35,047 bases of DNA from Clostridiaceae bacterium (GCA_012839385.1 DUNL01000274.1:1-35047); one strand, 5' to 3'. Positions 1-7,051 are shown, numbered from the stretch's first letter. The notes: generated from the sequence alone by a model not told the origin. Made by a program: numbers and translations.

Positions 1-283
1 GCTTTTTCATAACTCTGGCAGGAACTTCAAGGTCTTTTTTATAAGATTTAGTGTTTGATCCATCTATATTAAAACTATTTTCTATGTCCATAAGATATAC
101 TGCAACTTAGATTATAACTCTCACTCATTCTCCTACTACTTGAATATTCCTTTCCTGTAAATAAGATAAGATTTTGGCTTTTATTATATAGGATGTACAA
201 TATTTTTTTGTGAAGTCAATAGTAATTTCTTTAAGATTCGTAGCCTCTTTCCTAGGATATAGTTCAGCAAAATGTACTGTAGT
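1..283 (-). pseudogene. Possible degraded coding remnant, unidentified
   Basis: The minus strand of this AT-rich edge shows two protein-like stretches in different frames. One is an open stretch of 52 codons at 283-125 (includes IIKAKILSYLQERNIQVVGE) with no usual start codon. The other begins with ATG at 89-91 and runs off the window (MDIENSFNIDGSNTKSYKKD and onward) without a visible ribosome binding site. The break between frames suggests a decayed gene, perhaps from a mobile element, but I recognise no family motif. It could also be chance open frame in AT-rich DNA. Low confidence. Confidence 0.25.
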
Positions 284-312
284 TTAAATTTTCTGACCAA
301 ACTACAGTACAT
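272..312. repeat. Perfect 14-bp inverted repeat (hairpin)
   Basis: ATGTACTGTAGTTT at 272-285 is repeated exactly as its reverse complement at 299-312, around a 13-nt loop. No T-run follows on either side, so it is not a standard intrinsic terminator. It lies at the upstream edge of the putative minus-strand remnant and just before the terminator-like hairpin at 334-356. Possible roles are an end structure of a lost mobile element, an operator, or an RNA hairpin; the sequence does not decide. Confidence 0.6.
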
Positions 313-333
313 AAAATAACTCATTATCCTCGC

Positions 334-356
334 AAAGGCCTGTGTGGCGGCCTTTT
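334..356 (+). terminator. Intrinsic terminator upstream of the TOMM operon
   Basis: AAAGGCC (334-340) pairs with GGCCTTT (349-355) around an 8-nt loop. TTAATAATT follows on the plus strand, while no T-run follows on the minus strand. It would insulate the TOMM operon from transcription entering from the left. No intact plus-strand gene is visible upstream within the window. The rest of 1-477 shows nothing else that I can support apart from a weak promoter candidate near 402-431. Confidence 0.5.
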
Positions 357-401
357 AATAATTATGCATTTTCTCTACTTTTTAATTTACGAGTTAATAA
401 T

Positions 402-431
402 CTGATTCTAACAAACTTGCAGTTTTATAGT
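402..431 (+). promoter_or_regulatory. Candidate promoter of the TOMM operon
   Basis: A -10-like TATAGT (426-431, five of six consensus bases) lies 18 bp downstream of a poor -35-like CTGATT (402-407). This would start RNA near 438, about 40 nt before the TTG start of the first gene, and it lies downstream of the terminator at 334-356. The weak -35 makes this tentative; an activator-dependent promoter is possible. Confidence 0.3.
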
Positions 432-477
432 GGTAACCTCATATTTGAAATGTTTTTTAAATAGAAGGAGGTTTACA

Positions 478-1353
478 TTGAAGATTACGAGATCGGACAT
501 AGTAAGTGCTTCTCGCTTTAAGAATAATAGTCTAATTGTTTCAGATCAGAGTACTAAGACTATCATGGGAACGAATACCATGAATTACCAAGGTCGGTTT
601 TTTGATGACGCCATTTCTGAATGGTATTTATTGAATTTCCGTGTCAATAATAATTTCCCGGCTTTCGCAAACAGCATTGGCGTCTACTCTTCCGGAGGTG
701 CTGTAGATACAATGCGCACCCAGTATTTAGAAGAAAGTGAGCGCGATGTAATTGAATTGCCGAAGGCGACAAAATTAAAAGGTTCATTAGATACATGTCT
801 ACAGGGGCGTCATTCCGTAAGAGAATATGTCAATAGTGACTTGCCTTTGCAGGACTTGTCTAATTTGCTTTACCATTCTCTGGCAGTCAAAGGCGAAGGC
901 GAGCCGCATCGTATTTTTCCTCGACCTTATGCTTCCGGTGGTGGCTTATATCCTGTTTATCTATATTTGTATATTAATAGAGTAAAGGGTCTGAAAAAAG
1001 GCTACTATCGCTATCAACCCTTTAATCACCGCTTACGTTTTATTGGTGAAAAAAATGTCGAGTTGGAAGAACTAGTTAATCTGGATGGTATTGATACTGA
1101 AAACTTCAGCGCTTTGGGATTTTGGGTCTATGAGAGAAGGCGCAATATGATGAAGTATGGTGATCTGGGAACACATTTGGCTATTTTAGAGGCCGGTTCA
1201 GCCATGCAAAATCTAAACCTGGTTGGTTATTTATTGGGCATCGGATTTTGTGAATTAGGCGGTTATTTCAAACAAGTTATTGAGCAAGAAATAGATATTG
1301 ATGGCTTAGATACCCATGTAATCGGTTGCTTCATTAGCGGAGCAGAAATTTAA
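478..1353 (+). CDS. SagB-like FMN-dependent TOMM azoline dehydrogenase
   Basis: Nitroreductase-fold flavoenzyme of the SagB/McbC group, which oxidises thiazoline/oxazoline rings made by the cyclodehydratase to aromatic thiazole/oxazole. I place the start at TTG 478 because an exact GGAGG site (467-471) precedes it by 6 nt; an upstream ATG at 430 in the same frame has no site. This gives 291 residues, close to the family length. Visible signatures are GRHSVREY, the FMN-binding ASGGGLYPVYLY stretch, and MMKYGDLG, whose K226-Y227 pair matches the Lys-Tyr pair known to matter in McbC/SagB-type dehydrogenases, followed by LEAGSAMQNL. It is the first gene of the operon. Cytoplasmic. Family assignment is firm; the individual substrate is inferred from the neighbours. 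Confidence 0.92.
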   Translation: MKITRSDIVSASRFKNNSLIVSDQSTKTIMGTNTMNYQGRFFDDAISEWYLLNFRVNNNFPAFANSIGVYSSGGAVDTMRTQYLEESERDVIELPKATKLKGSLDTCLQGRHSVREYVNSDLPLQDLSNLLYHSLAVKGEGEPHRIFPRPYASGGGLYPVYLYLYINRVKGLKKGYYRYQPFNHRLRFIGEKNVELEELVNLDGIDTENFSALGFWVYERRRNMMKYGDLGTHLAILEAGSAMQNLNLVGYLLGIGFCELGGYFKQVIEQEIDIDGLDTHVIGCFISGAEI

Positions 1354-1389
1354 TTGTAATTTAATAAATCATATAAAAGGAGATAGTTT

Positions 1390-2367
1390 ATGAAGATTTT
1401 TAGTCCTCGTGAGAATATAAGTATGTCCCGTTACGAAGACGAATTTATTATTCGCAGTGGCATCTGGAATCATATGGAAATCATATTTGAGAGAAGCGAG
1501 TTTGAGAATAACAACTCAGACTTTGATTCGTTTGTTGATTTGCTGGAACAAACTTTCTCGACTGAAGGGGTAGCAAAAGAACAATTTGCTGAAGATGCCT
1601 ATCATGAGTTTCTAATAAATCAGTTGTTAAGTTTTAGTTTTTTGTCCGAGCGTGACGATAGTGAAGCACCGATCACGCCCGATGAAGATAACTTTGCCGT
1701 TATTGCTGAAGAAGAGTTTAAAGATGAGGCGAAACTAATCTTTGGCAAGGAGATAATCCCGGTACAAGAGCTGGATCAAGACCTCTCGACACAACTTGTT
1801 ACCAAACTTGATTATCTGGCCTATGAAGAGAATGTGGCCTACTGTAAGGAAAAGCTTCCTTATGACCGTCTAGTCGTAATTTTAACCACACCTAGAGTGA
1901 TGTTCCTCAACAAATTAAATCGTTTGACTTACGAATTATCTCTACCGTGGTCTTTAGGTTTACAGGACGGTAAATTTATGACTATGACCGCCTTTAACCG
2001 TAATACGACGGGTTGCTTTGAATGTTTACGTCAAGGCAACGAGGTTCGCATGCAAGGCTTTATTAATTATTTGAATTATCTGGAGCGAGAACGTGATTTT
2101 GAGCATTATGTGTCTTCCAGAGAAGACTTTCTCTTAATGTCTTCTTTCATCAAAAAGCTGGACGCGGAGAATTTGTATGATATCAACACTGTAATAGAAG
2201 GCTTAGTAGTATCGATCTATACTCCGACTTTTGAGATTACGACTGAGCGTTTGCTTCGGTCTCCCATGTGTACTACTTGTGGCCATGTGGCTGTCACTAG
2301 AGCTCAGGATTATAACATCTCAACCAGAAACGCATTGAAAGAGGTATTGGGTCATGCAGGTTCTTAA
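1390..2367 (+). CDS. SagC-like TOMM cyclodehydratase partner (peptide-binding, E1-like)
   Basis: 325-residue protein in the SagC position. In TOMM systems this subunit binds the precursor leader and presents the core to the YcaO enzyme. The C-terminal half carries two CXXC pairs, C209/C212 (GCFECLRQ) and C294/C297 (MCTTCGH), as expected for the structural zinc site of E1-like TOMM partners. The N-terminal part is acidic and divergent, and I cannot define the leader-binding wing from sequence alone. An AAAGGAGA site (about 1376-1383) supports the ATG. The 3' end overlaps the YcaO gene by 14 nt, implying translational coupling and stoichiometric complex formation. Assignment rests on the cysteine pattern plus the invariant B-C-D gene order. 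Confidence 0.88.
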   Translation: MKIFSPRENISMSRYEDEFIIRSGIWNHMEIIFERSEFENNNSDFDSFVDLLEQTFSTEGVAKEQFAEDAYHEFLINQLLSFSFLSERDDSEAPITPDEDNFAVIAEEEFKDEAKLIFGKEIIPVQELDQDLSTQLVTKLDYLAYEENVAYCKEKLPYDRLVVILTTPRVMFLNKLNRLTYELSLPWSLGLQDGKFMTMTAFNRNTTGCFECLRQGNEVRMQGFINYLNYLERERDFEHYVSSREDFLLMSSFIKKLDAENLYDINTVIEGLVVSIYTPTFEITTERLLRSPMCTTCGHVAVTRAQDYNISTRNALKEVLGHAGS

Positions 2368-3727
2368 TCGAAGGTCATATTTGGATCATAAGTTATCCCG
2401 CATATCGGGCATACAATCGGGTATCATTTTTAATTTTAGAATCTTTAATAAAGGCATAGATGATATGGGCGGGCTAAATATTGTTACGGGCGGTATGCCT
2501 GAGTATACGAAATTGTTAATTTCACCCGATCATGACATGAGTTACCACATCAGTGGTTATGGCAACTTTTTTGAGGAAGCTGATATCAGATTTATGGGTG
2601 AAAGTGTTGAACGCTACGCCGGAATTACAGCACATATTTTACATGAGCCTAGAATCAGATATTGTTCCAGAGCTGAACTCGTAAATGAGGGCCATAAAGT
2701 GATGCCTCTTAATTTACTGGCAGGTTTGGATCAGGAACAATTAGCTAAAATGAATAAGTTCAACAAAATTTATCGAGTTGAGCGTTTTACAGAAGATGAT
2801 AAAATGCATTGGGTGCAAGCCATGGCCCTGCAAGACTTTGATCAAACGATTTGGGTGCCGGCATCTTCTTTCTTCATCGGTTTTACCAAAGACCAAATTC
2901 AAATGCCGTCTTTTACTACCGGAACTGCTTGTCATGAGGACATTTATCGCGCGTTTATTAATAGTATTTTAGAATATGTGCAAATAGATGCCTTTATGTT
3001 GCACTGGTATACCGATCTGCCTAAACAACAGATTGCTTTTGAGAGCTTGCCCCAGAATTTGCAATCAGCAATTGAACGAAGTTTAGGCGATAATGTCTCG
3101 CGTTATGAAATACTCTATGTAAATTATTCCGATCAAGCTACAGTTAACATACCAATTGTAGGTGTGTTTATTCTTGCCAAAGATGAAACCAGTTACCCGA
3201 GAATCGCTTTTGGCGTTCAAGCCGGGATGGATTTAGACAATGCGATTTACAGAGGTACTCAAGAGGCTCTGGCAGTTCTGGAGATGTCCACATATGTTCC
3301 TGTTAACAATCCTGAGATCATTGAGTTAGCAAGAGATCCGGGTAACAATTTCTTTGATCTGGATTCCAATGTGGCTTTCTATGCATTGCCGGAAAAAGAA
3401 AAAGAAAACAGAGAGTTCATATATAAATATATTAACGAGACTATAACCTACCAAGAATACGCGGACTCCTTTAACTTGCCTACAGGGAAGACAGGCAAAG
3501 AGAAATATGCCGCTCGACTGGAGTGGTTACTACAGGGCGTTAACTCATTTTCTGAATACGGTTGTTTCCTAGATATTACTCCGACTAATATTAAGGATCC
3601 TACCATGCTTGTAATGCGTGTTTTCATTCCGGAGTTAATGCAGATGTCTTTTCCCGGTTTTCCTTATAAGTTGCATCCGCGCTATGAAGGTTTGAATCTG
3701 GAGACTTATCCACATGCTCTACCTTAG
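2354..3727 (+). CDS. SagD-like YcaO cyclodehydratase
   Basis: 457-residue YcaO protein, the ATP-dependent enzyme that turns Cys/Ser/Thr side chains into azolines by phosphorylating the backbone amide. ATP/Mg motifs are visible: HISGYGNFF then FMGESVERYAG (E83, E86, R87), and TACHEDIYRAFINSILEYVQIDAF (E207, Q210, D212), followed by a third conserved block AFGVQAGMDLDNAI. The C terminus reads YPHALP. Partner-dependent TOMM YcaO proteins usually end in a PxPxP motif, so the middle proline appears to be replaced by alanine. It overlaps SagC upstream by 14 nt and the first CPBP gene downstream by 14 nt. Cytoplasmic, acting with the SagB/SagC-like proteins on the peptide encoded at 6683-6808. Confidence 0.93.
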   Translation: MQVLNRRSYLDHKLSRISGIQSGIIFNFRIFNKGIDDMGGLNIVTGGMPEYTKLLISPDHDMSYHISGYGNFFEEADIRFMGESVERYAGITAHILHEPRIRYCSRAELVNEGHKVMPLNLLAGLDQEQLAKMNKFNKIYRVERFTEDDKMHWVQAMALQDFDQTIWVPASSFFIGFTKDQIQMPSFTTGTACHEDIYRAFINSILEYVQIDAFMLHWYTDLPKQQIAFESLPQNLQSAIERSLGDNVSRYEILYVNYSDQATVNIPIVGVFILAKDETSYPRIAFGVQAGMDLDNAIYRGTQEALAVLEMSTYVPVNNPEIIELARDPGNNFFDLDSNVAFYALPEKEKENREFIYKYINETITYQEYADSFNLPTGKTGKEKYAARLEWLLQGVNSFSEYGCFLDITPTNIKDPTMLVMRVFIPELMQMSFPGFPYKLHPRYEGLNLETYPHALP

Positions 3728-4400
3728 TATAACTGCCAATTCTTATATAGCGGGTCTAGTAGGTGTTGTACAGAATAAGATTTCTCTACCGAGTGGCTGG
3801 AAACGACTGAATCGTAGGAATGCCTTTCAGGTTTTTTATGTGATTTTGGCAGTTCTGATTGTGGGTATAAGTTTATTTATGATCTACAGCACCGCCGAAT
3901 ATGACTTGGCCGAGATTTTTCAGAGGATTACTGGCCCCCTGATAGTTAGCGGTCTGCATCCGTTGTGGTTTATGTTTATTGCCTTTGGCATCCAGATCAC
4001 CTTTGATGCTACGTATATGGTGGTCTATTCACGACGGCAAAAGCAAAAAACATATTATAAAGCGCCTGAGCAAAGTATTGCACTAACCTTGGCGGTTGGG
4101 GTTTTCGAAGAAATGTCATACAGGGTAATTATTTTACTAAGTCTGATCAAATTGGGTTTATCTCCATACTTAGCCCTGGGTGTCAGTTCTTTGCTCTATT
4201 TGTTGAATCATGGGCATATGATAAATAACGCGGAAAACTTAAAAGTATATTGGACTCTATCCAGATTGCTGCTTGGTTTGCTATTAGGAGCTGTTATGCT
4301 GAGGGGTGGCGTTATCTACGCAATTGTGATGCACCTGCTTTATAACTTATATGTAATGCTCGCTGTCCCTTATTTTTCAAGGAAATATACCAATGCTTAA
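3714..4400 (+). CDS. CPBP-family intramembrane protease, SagE-like (immunity or leader peptidase)
   Basis: 228-residue membrane protein with several hydrophobic segments (about 40-60, 82-104, 122-170, 183-217). All three CPBP (CAAX protease / bacteriocin-processing) motifs are intact: E132-E133-M-S-Y-R137, Y162-xxx-H166 (LLYLLNHGH) and H207-xxx-N211 (MHLLYN). In streptolysin S-type operons the corresponding SagE is associated with immunity and has been proposed to cleave the leader; which applies here is inference. The start overlaps the end of the YcaO gene by 14 nt, with a GGAG site at 3700-3703, and the end overlaps the next CPBP gene by 8 nt. Confidence 0.88.
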   Translation: MLYLSITANSYIAGLVGVVQNKISLPSGWKRLNRRNAFQVFYVILAVLIVGISLFMIYSTAEYDLAEIFQRITGPLIVSGLHPLWFMFIAFGIQITFDATYMVVYSRRQKQKTYYKAPEQSIALTLAVGVFEEMSYRVIILLSLIKLGLSPYLALGVSSLLYLLNHGHMINNAENLKVYWTLSRLLLGLLLGAVMLRGGVIYAIVMHLLYNLYVMLAVPYFSRKYTNA

Positions 4401-5112
4401 ATACATTGTCGGCATTCTGTTCATATGGGTTATTGTATATATTTTTATTACTAAAAGTATAGTAATAAAACGGAGAGTAAAATTATTTCTACGCATGAGA
4501 TTTGATGATGTGGATGAAAAACTCTGGTCTGTTTTAGTGTCCCTTTGGTACGACTTTTTCCCATTTTTATGTTTGCTGTTCATTCCGCGAGATGCTTTAC
4601 AATTGCTATTTCCTGTGGCGGGGTACAATTTTGCCGTACTAATTTTGTATGGGATTTTAGGTTTTTTCGCTTCACTTGCGATTACTTCCGTGTCATTGGA
4701 TTTAGCGCATTTCAGCTTCAAGCTAACTTATGAACAAATGACAGGTGTCACCTGGATGGAACAAACTAAGAAAATCAGCAATTTTTTTGGCGTGTTCGCG
4801 GCAATTACAGAAGAGTTCTTCTTACGATATTTGGTACCATTTCTGATTTTCTGGAGGACTGGAGATAAACGTACTTTGCTTCTGGGTTTGATAATCAGTA
4901 GTATAGTTTTTGCTATCTTGCAGATAATTTACGTGACGGAAAAAATGCAGTTTTTTGTCATGTCCATTGCTTCAGTATCAATTTCAGTAACCGCCATAGT
5001 ATTGATTTTCGCTACTAGTCATATTTTGCCGGCCCTGTTTATGCACGCAACCTATGTATTCTTTTTCCTCAGTGGGGAAAGACACACGAGGAGCGCGGTG
5101 ACAGCGCATTAA
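4393..5112 (+). CDS. Second CPBP-family membrane protein with degenerate active site
   Basis: 239-residue polytopic membrane protein directly after the first CPBP gene, starting within its last 8 nt (AAGGAA site at 4379-4384). CPBP motif 1 is intact (E140-E141-F-F-L-R145). Motif 2 reads F173-A-I-L-Q177, with Gln where the family has His, and motif 3 reads H218-A-T-Y-V222, with Val where Asn/Asp is usual. The two replaced positions are metal/water-coordinating in the Rce1-like fold, so peptidase activity is doubtful. A non-catalytic immunity role or a partner of the intact paralogue is a reasonable inference. A gap of 36 nt follows before the ABC ATPase. Confidence 0.75.
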   Translation: MLKYIVGILFIWVIVYIFITKSIVIKRRVKLFLRMRFDDVDEKLWSVLVSLWYDFFPFLCLLFIPRDALQLLFPVAGYNFAVLILYGILGFFASLAITSVSLDLAHFSFKLTYEQMTGVTWMEQTKKISNFFGVFAAITEEFFLRYLVPFLIFWRTGDKRTLLLGLIISSIVFAILQIIYVTEKMQFFVMSIASVSISVTAIVLIFATSHILPALFMHATYVFFFLSGERHTRSAVTAH

Positions 5113-5148
5113 TCTAAAAGAATTTCCTAGATAAAGTGAGGATAATAT

Positions 5149-5856
5149 ATGGAAGAAAAAACATTGCTTAAAGGCTCAAATTTGTGTAAGGCTTATGGAG
5201 ACAATTTATTATTTGAAGACCTCCAGATAGAAATTAATAAAGGTACCTCTCTGGGTATTGTTGGTCGCAATGGCACTGGGAAAACAACACTTATTAATAT
5301 TTTATTAGGTGTGATAAAGCCTGATTGTGGTGAGGTAGAACGCTGTTTTAATGCCAAAAGAATGCCCTACGAAGTTGGTGTGCAAATGCAGGACGGATAT
5401 TTTGAGGCTTTGTTGCGCTTAGGAGAGATAAGCAATCTGTTTTGTGATGTTTATGAGTTGCCACGCAGCAGGGGCGATGAATTAATTAAAGAATTTGATT
5501 TAACTCATGCGGTTAAAACGCCTTTAAGGAAATTGTCAGGAGGAGAAAAACAAAAAGTTAATATTATTTTATCCATCTTGCATCAACCGAATTTGTTGTT
5601 TTTTGATGAAATAACGACCGGACTGGATTCTCATTCTCGTAATTCAATTTACAAGTATTTAAAAGATCTTCGCTCTAAAGGTTTAACTATGGTTTTAGTC
5701 AGCCATTATTATGAAGAAATTTGGAATCTGTGTGATCAAGTACTTATCTTTGGTAGAGACAAAAAACTTTCTCAAAAGGCCGTAAAAGACCTAGGTGATA
5801 ACGCGATGAGCTTTAGCGATAACATTTCGAATCTCGTCGGAGGAACAGAAGTATGA
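5149..5856 (+). CDS. ABC transporter ATPase, TOMM export (SagG-like)
   Basis: 235-residue nucleotide-binding subunit, likely powering export of the mature heterocyclic peptide and/or self-protection. Walker A GRNGTGKT (39-46), Q-loop region VQMQDG (78-83), signature LSGGEKQ (129-135), Walker B LLFFDE (149-154) and switch histidine H186 (LVSHYYEE) are all present, so it should be active. AGTGAGGA precedes the ATG. It overlaps the permease gene by 4 nt (ATGA). Best match is the drug/bacteriocin exporter class that pairs with ABC-2 permeases, as SagG does in streptolysin S clusters. Confidence 0.93.
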   Translation: MEEKTLLKGSNLCKAYGDNLLFEDLQIEINKGTSLGIVGRNGTGKTTLINILLGVIKPDCGEVERCFNAKRMPYEVGVQMQDGYFEALLRLGEISNLFCDVYELPRSRGDELIKEFDLTHAVKTPLRKLSGGEKQKVNIILSILHQPNLLFFDEITTGLDSHSRNSIYKYLKDLRSKGLTMVLVSHYYEEIWNLCDQVLIFGRDKKLSQKAVKDLGDNAMSFSDNISNLVGGTEV

Positions 5857-6620
5857 GCAAGAGTATAAAGAGAATCTGGACTATCACAAAAGTTGAAATC
5901 AAAAAATATTTCCGTCAGCCTATGGTAATAGCTTTCGCGTTATTGTTTCCTACCTTCTGGACCATTATGAACGCGGTTATGTTTGGCAATGAGCCGACCC
6001 CTATGTTTGGTGGGGTAGGTACAATTGACTTCATGGTTCCCGCCTTTAGCTTCCTCGTTTTATTAGTGACCGGTCTGAGCAGCCTGCCAATTGAGCTGGC
6101 CCGCAATATTGAAAGCAAGGCTATCAAGCGCTACAGCTTCACTCCTATTACGAAAATGGAATACATTATTGCTTTGATCATGGGTAATTTTGCCACATCA
6201 GTAATATCGTTAGTTGTGTTGTTTGGGGTGGCAATCTTTGGATATGATATTCAATATCCGGATTTACCAAGGACTATTATCTATATAATCGTAATTTTTG
6301 CTCTGGCCATCGCGGTGAGTTCTTTTGGAATGTTTTTGGCTAGTATCATTAAAGGATTTCAGTCAACCTTATCCGTAGCGTTATTGCTATATTTTGTCTT
6401 TCTCTTCATGACCGGTTGTTCAGTTCCTTTACCGGTCTTACCGGAAGTTTTCTCCAAAATAGCGGAATACCTGCCTTACGCTCATATGGTAAGACTTTTA
6501 CAGGATATTTGGCTTGGTCAGGATACCGGGACAATTAAGCATTTGCTGATTACGGTAGCAACTTTAATTGTTACTTTTGCTGCCGCGGTCTTCTGCTTTA
6601 AATGGTCTGACGAGAAATAG
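5853..6620 (+). CDS. ABC-2 type permease, TOMM export (SagH/SagI-like)
   Basis: 255-residue membrane subunit of the exporter, with about six hydrophobic segments (20-40, 55-75, 100-125, 138-160, 170-190, 225-247). It has the KKYFRQPMVIAFALLFPTF N-terminal pattern and the SxxLP-type mid region typical of ABC-2 proteins. A GGAGG site lies just inside the ATPase gene. Streptolysin S operons carry two such permeases (SagH and SagI); only one is present here, so it probably works as a homodimer with the upstream ATPase. A 62-nt gap with a small UUCG hairpin separates it from the precursor peptide. Confidence 0.9.
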   Translation: MSKSIKRIWTITKVEIKKYFRQPMVIAFALLFPTFWTIMNAVMFGNEPTPMFGGVGTIDFMVPAFSFLVLLVTGLSSLPIELARNIESKAIKRYSFTPITKMEYIIALIMGNFATSVISLVVLFGVAIFGYDIQYPDLPRTIIYIIVIFALAIAVSSFGMFLASIIKGFQSTLSVALLLYFVFLFMTGCSVPLPVLPEVFSKIAEYLPYAHMVRLLQDIWLGQDTGTIKHLLITVATLIVTFAAAVFCFKWSDEK

Positions 6621-6637
6621 ACACTAATTATTCTAAT

Positions 6638-6653
6638 AGACGGTTCGCCGTTT
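6638..6653 (+). promoter_or_regulatory. UUCG-capped hairpin between permease and precursor gene
   Basis: AGACGG (6638-6643) pairs with CCGTTT (6648-6653, one G-U pair) around a TTCG tetraloop, followed by GTTAAATAT. The run after it is too short for an efficient terminator. It may act as an RNA processing or stability element that lets the short precursor message accumulate more than the biosynthetic part. The role is inference; the pairing is seen. Confidence 0.5.
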
Positions 6654-6682
6654 GTTAAATATACAAGAAAGGAAATGTAAAA

Positions 6683-6808
6683 ATGAAAGTATCATTTTCT
6701 GACAACTCCATGAGCGCTCAGGCACTGGCAATCGAGATCGTACCAGGTGCTTGCTGTAGCTGTTCATCCGGCTGCTCCTCTAGCTCTAGCTCTTGCTGCT
6801 GCTGCTAA
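6683..6808 (+). CDS. Streptolysin S-like TOMM precursor peptide
   Basis: 41-residue peptide, preceded by AAAGGA (6668-6673) 9 nt before the ATG. Residues 1-23 form the leader, ending in LAIEIVPGA, which resembles the VAPGG boundary before the Cys-rich core of streptolysin S. The core, residues 24-41, is CCSCSSGCSSSSSSCCCC: eight Cys, nine Ser and one Gly, so 17 of 18 residues could be heterocyclised. It ends abruptly in four Cys without the Gly/Ser/Thr tail of streptolysin S. The gene is last in the operon, after the exporter, whereas sagA comes first in known SLS operons, and it is followed by an intrinsic terminator. Its small size makes it easy for gene finders to miss. The precursor assignment is strong; toxicity and target are inference. 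Confidence 0.93.
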   Translation: MKVSFSDNSMSAQALAIEIVPGACCSCSSGCSSSSSSCCCC

Positions 6809-6828
6809 TGCCGCGTCGTAGTTAGCTG

Positions 6829-6851
6829 AGGACATGTCCTTTCGCGAGGAC
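6829..6851 (+). repeat. Alternative short hairpins after the precursor gene
   Basis: AGGACATGTCCT (6829-6840) is a perfect palindrome. Its right half GTCCT (6836-6840) can instead pair with AGGAC (6847-6851) around TTCGCG, so the two structures are mutually exclusive. They lie between the precursor stop codon and the terminator. They could be 3' stability elements; no regulatory role is shown. Confidence 0.45.
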
Positions 6852-6856
6852 AATGT

Positions 6857-6909
6857 AGAGGGTGCGAAATTGAAGTCTTTGGCGACTTTTCAAGTAGCAC
6901 CCTCTTTTT
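6857..6909 (+). terminator. Intrinsic terminator of the TOMM operon
   Basis: AGAGGGTGC (6857-6865) pairs perfectly with GCACCCTCT (6897-6905) and is followed by a T-run (five Ts counting the last stem base). The 31-nt interior can extend the stem through TTGAAGTC against GACTTTTCAA with small bulges. It ends the operon 49 nt after the precursor stop. The remaining 6910-7079 is non-coding, with two further inverted repeats listed separately. Confidence 0.85.
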
Positions 6910-6978
6910 CAACTCTCTAACTATAACACAAAGATAGTAGATATCAATATTTTCCGGCCTTTATCACCAATATATTAC

Positions 6979-6994
6979 TTTAGGTAGACCTAAA
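6979..6994. repeat. Perfect 7-2-7 palindrome
   Basis: TTTAGGT (6979-6985) and ACCTAAA (6988-6994) flank a 2-nt centre, between the TOMM terminator and the 3' end of murE. It could be a protein-binding site or part of the murE 3' trailer. No T-run supports termination. Confidence 0.35.
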
Positions 6995-7051
6995 ATGTAG
7001 TGAAAAAAATAATAACTATTTTCAGAATTTGGAGTAGTCTTGGCTCTTCCG

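Noticed and set aside
2741-2972. Open frames on both strands inside the YcaO gene
   Set aside because: They lie wholly inside a clearly coding YcaO gene, lack ribosome binding sites and show no recognisable domain; they are shadows.
6675-6680. ATGTAA start-stop just before the precursor start codon
   Set aside because: It lies only 1 nt from the ribosome binding site, too close for initiation; the next ATG at 6683 has correct spacing.
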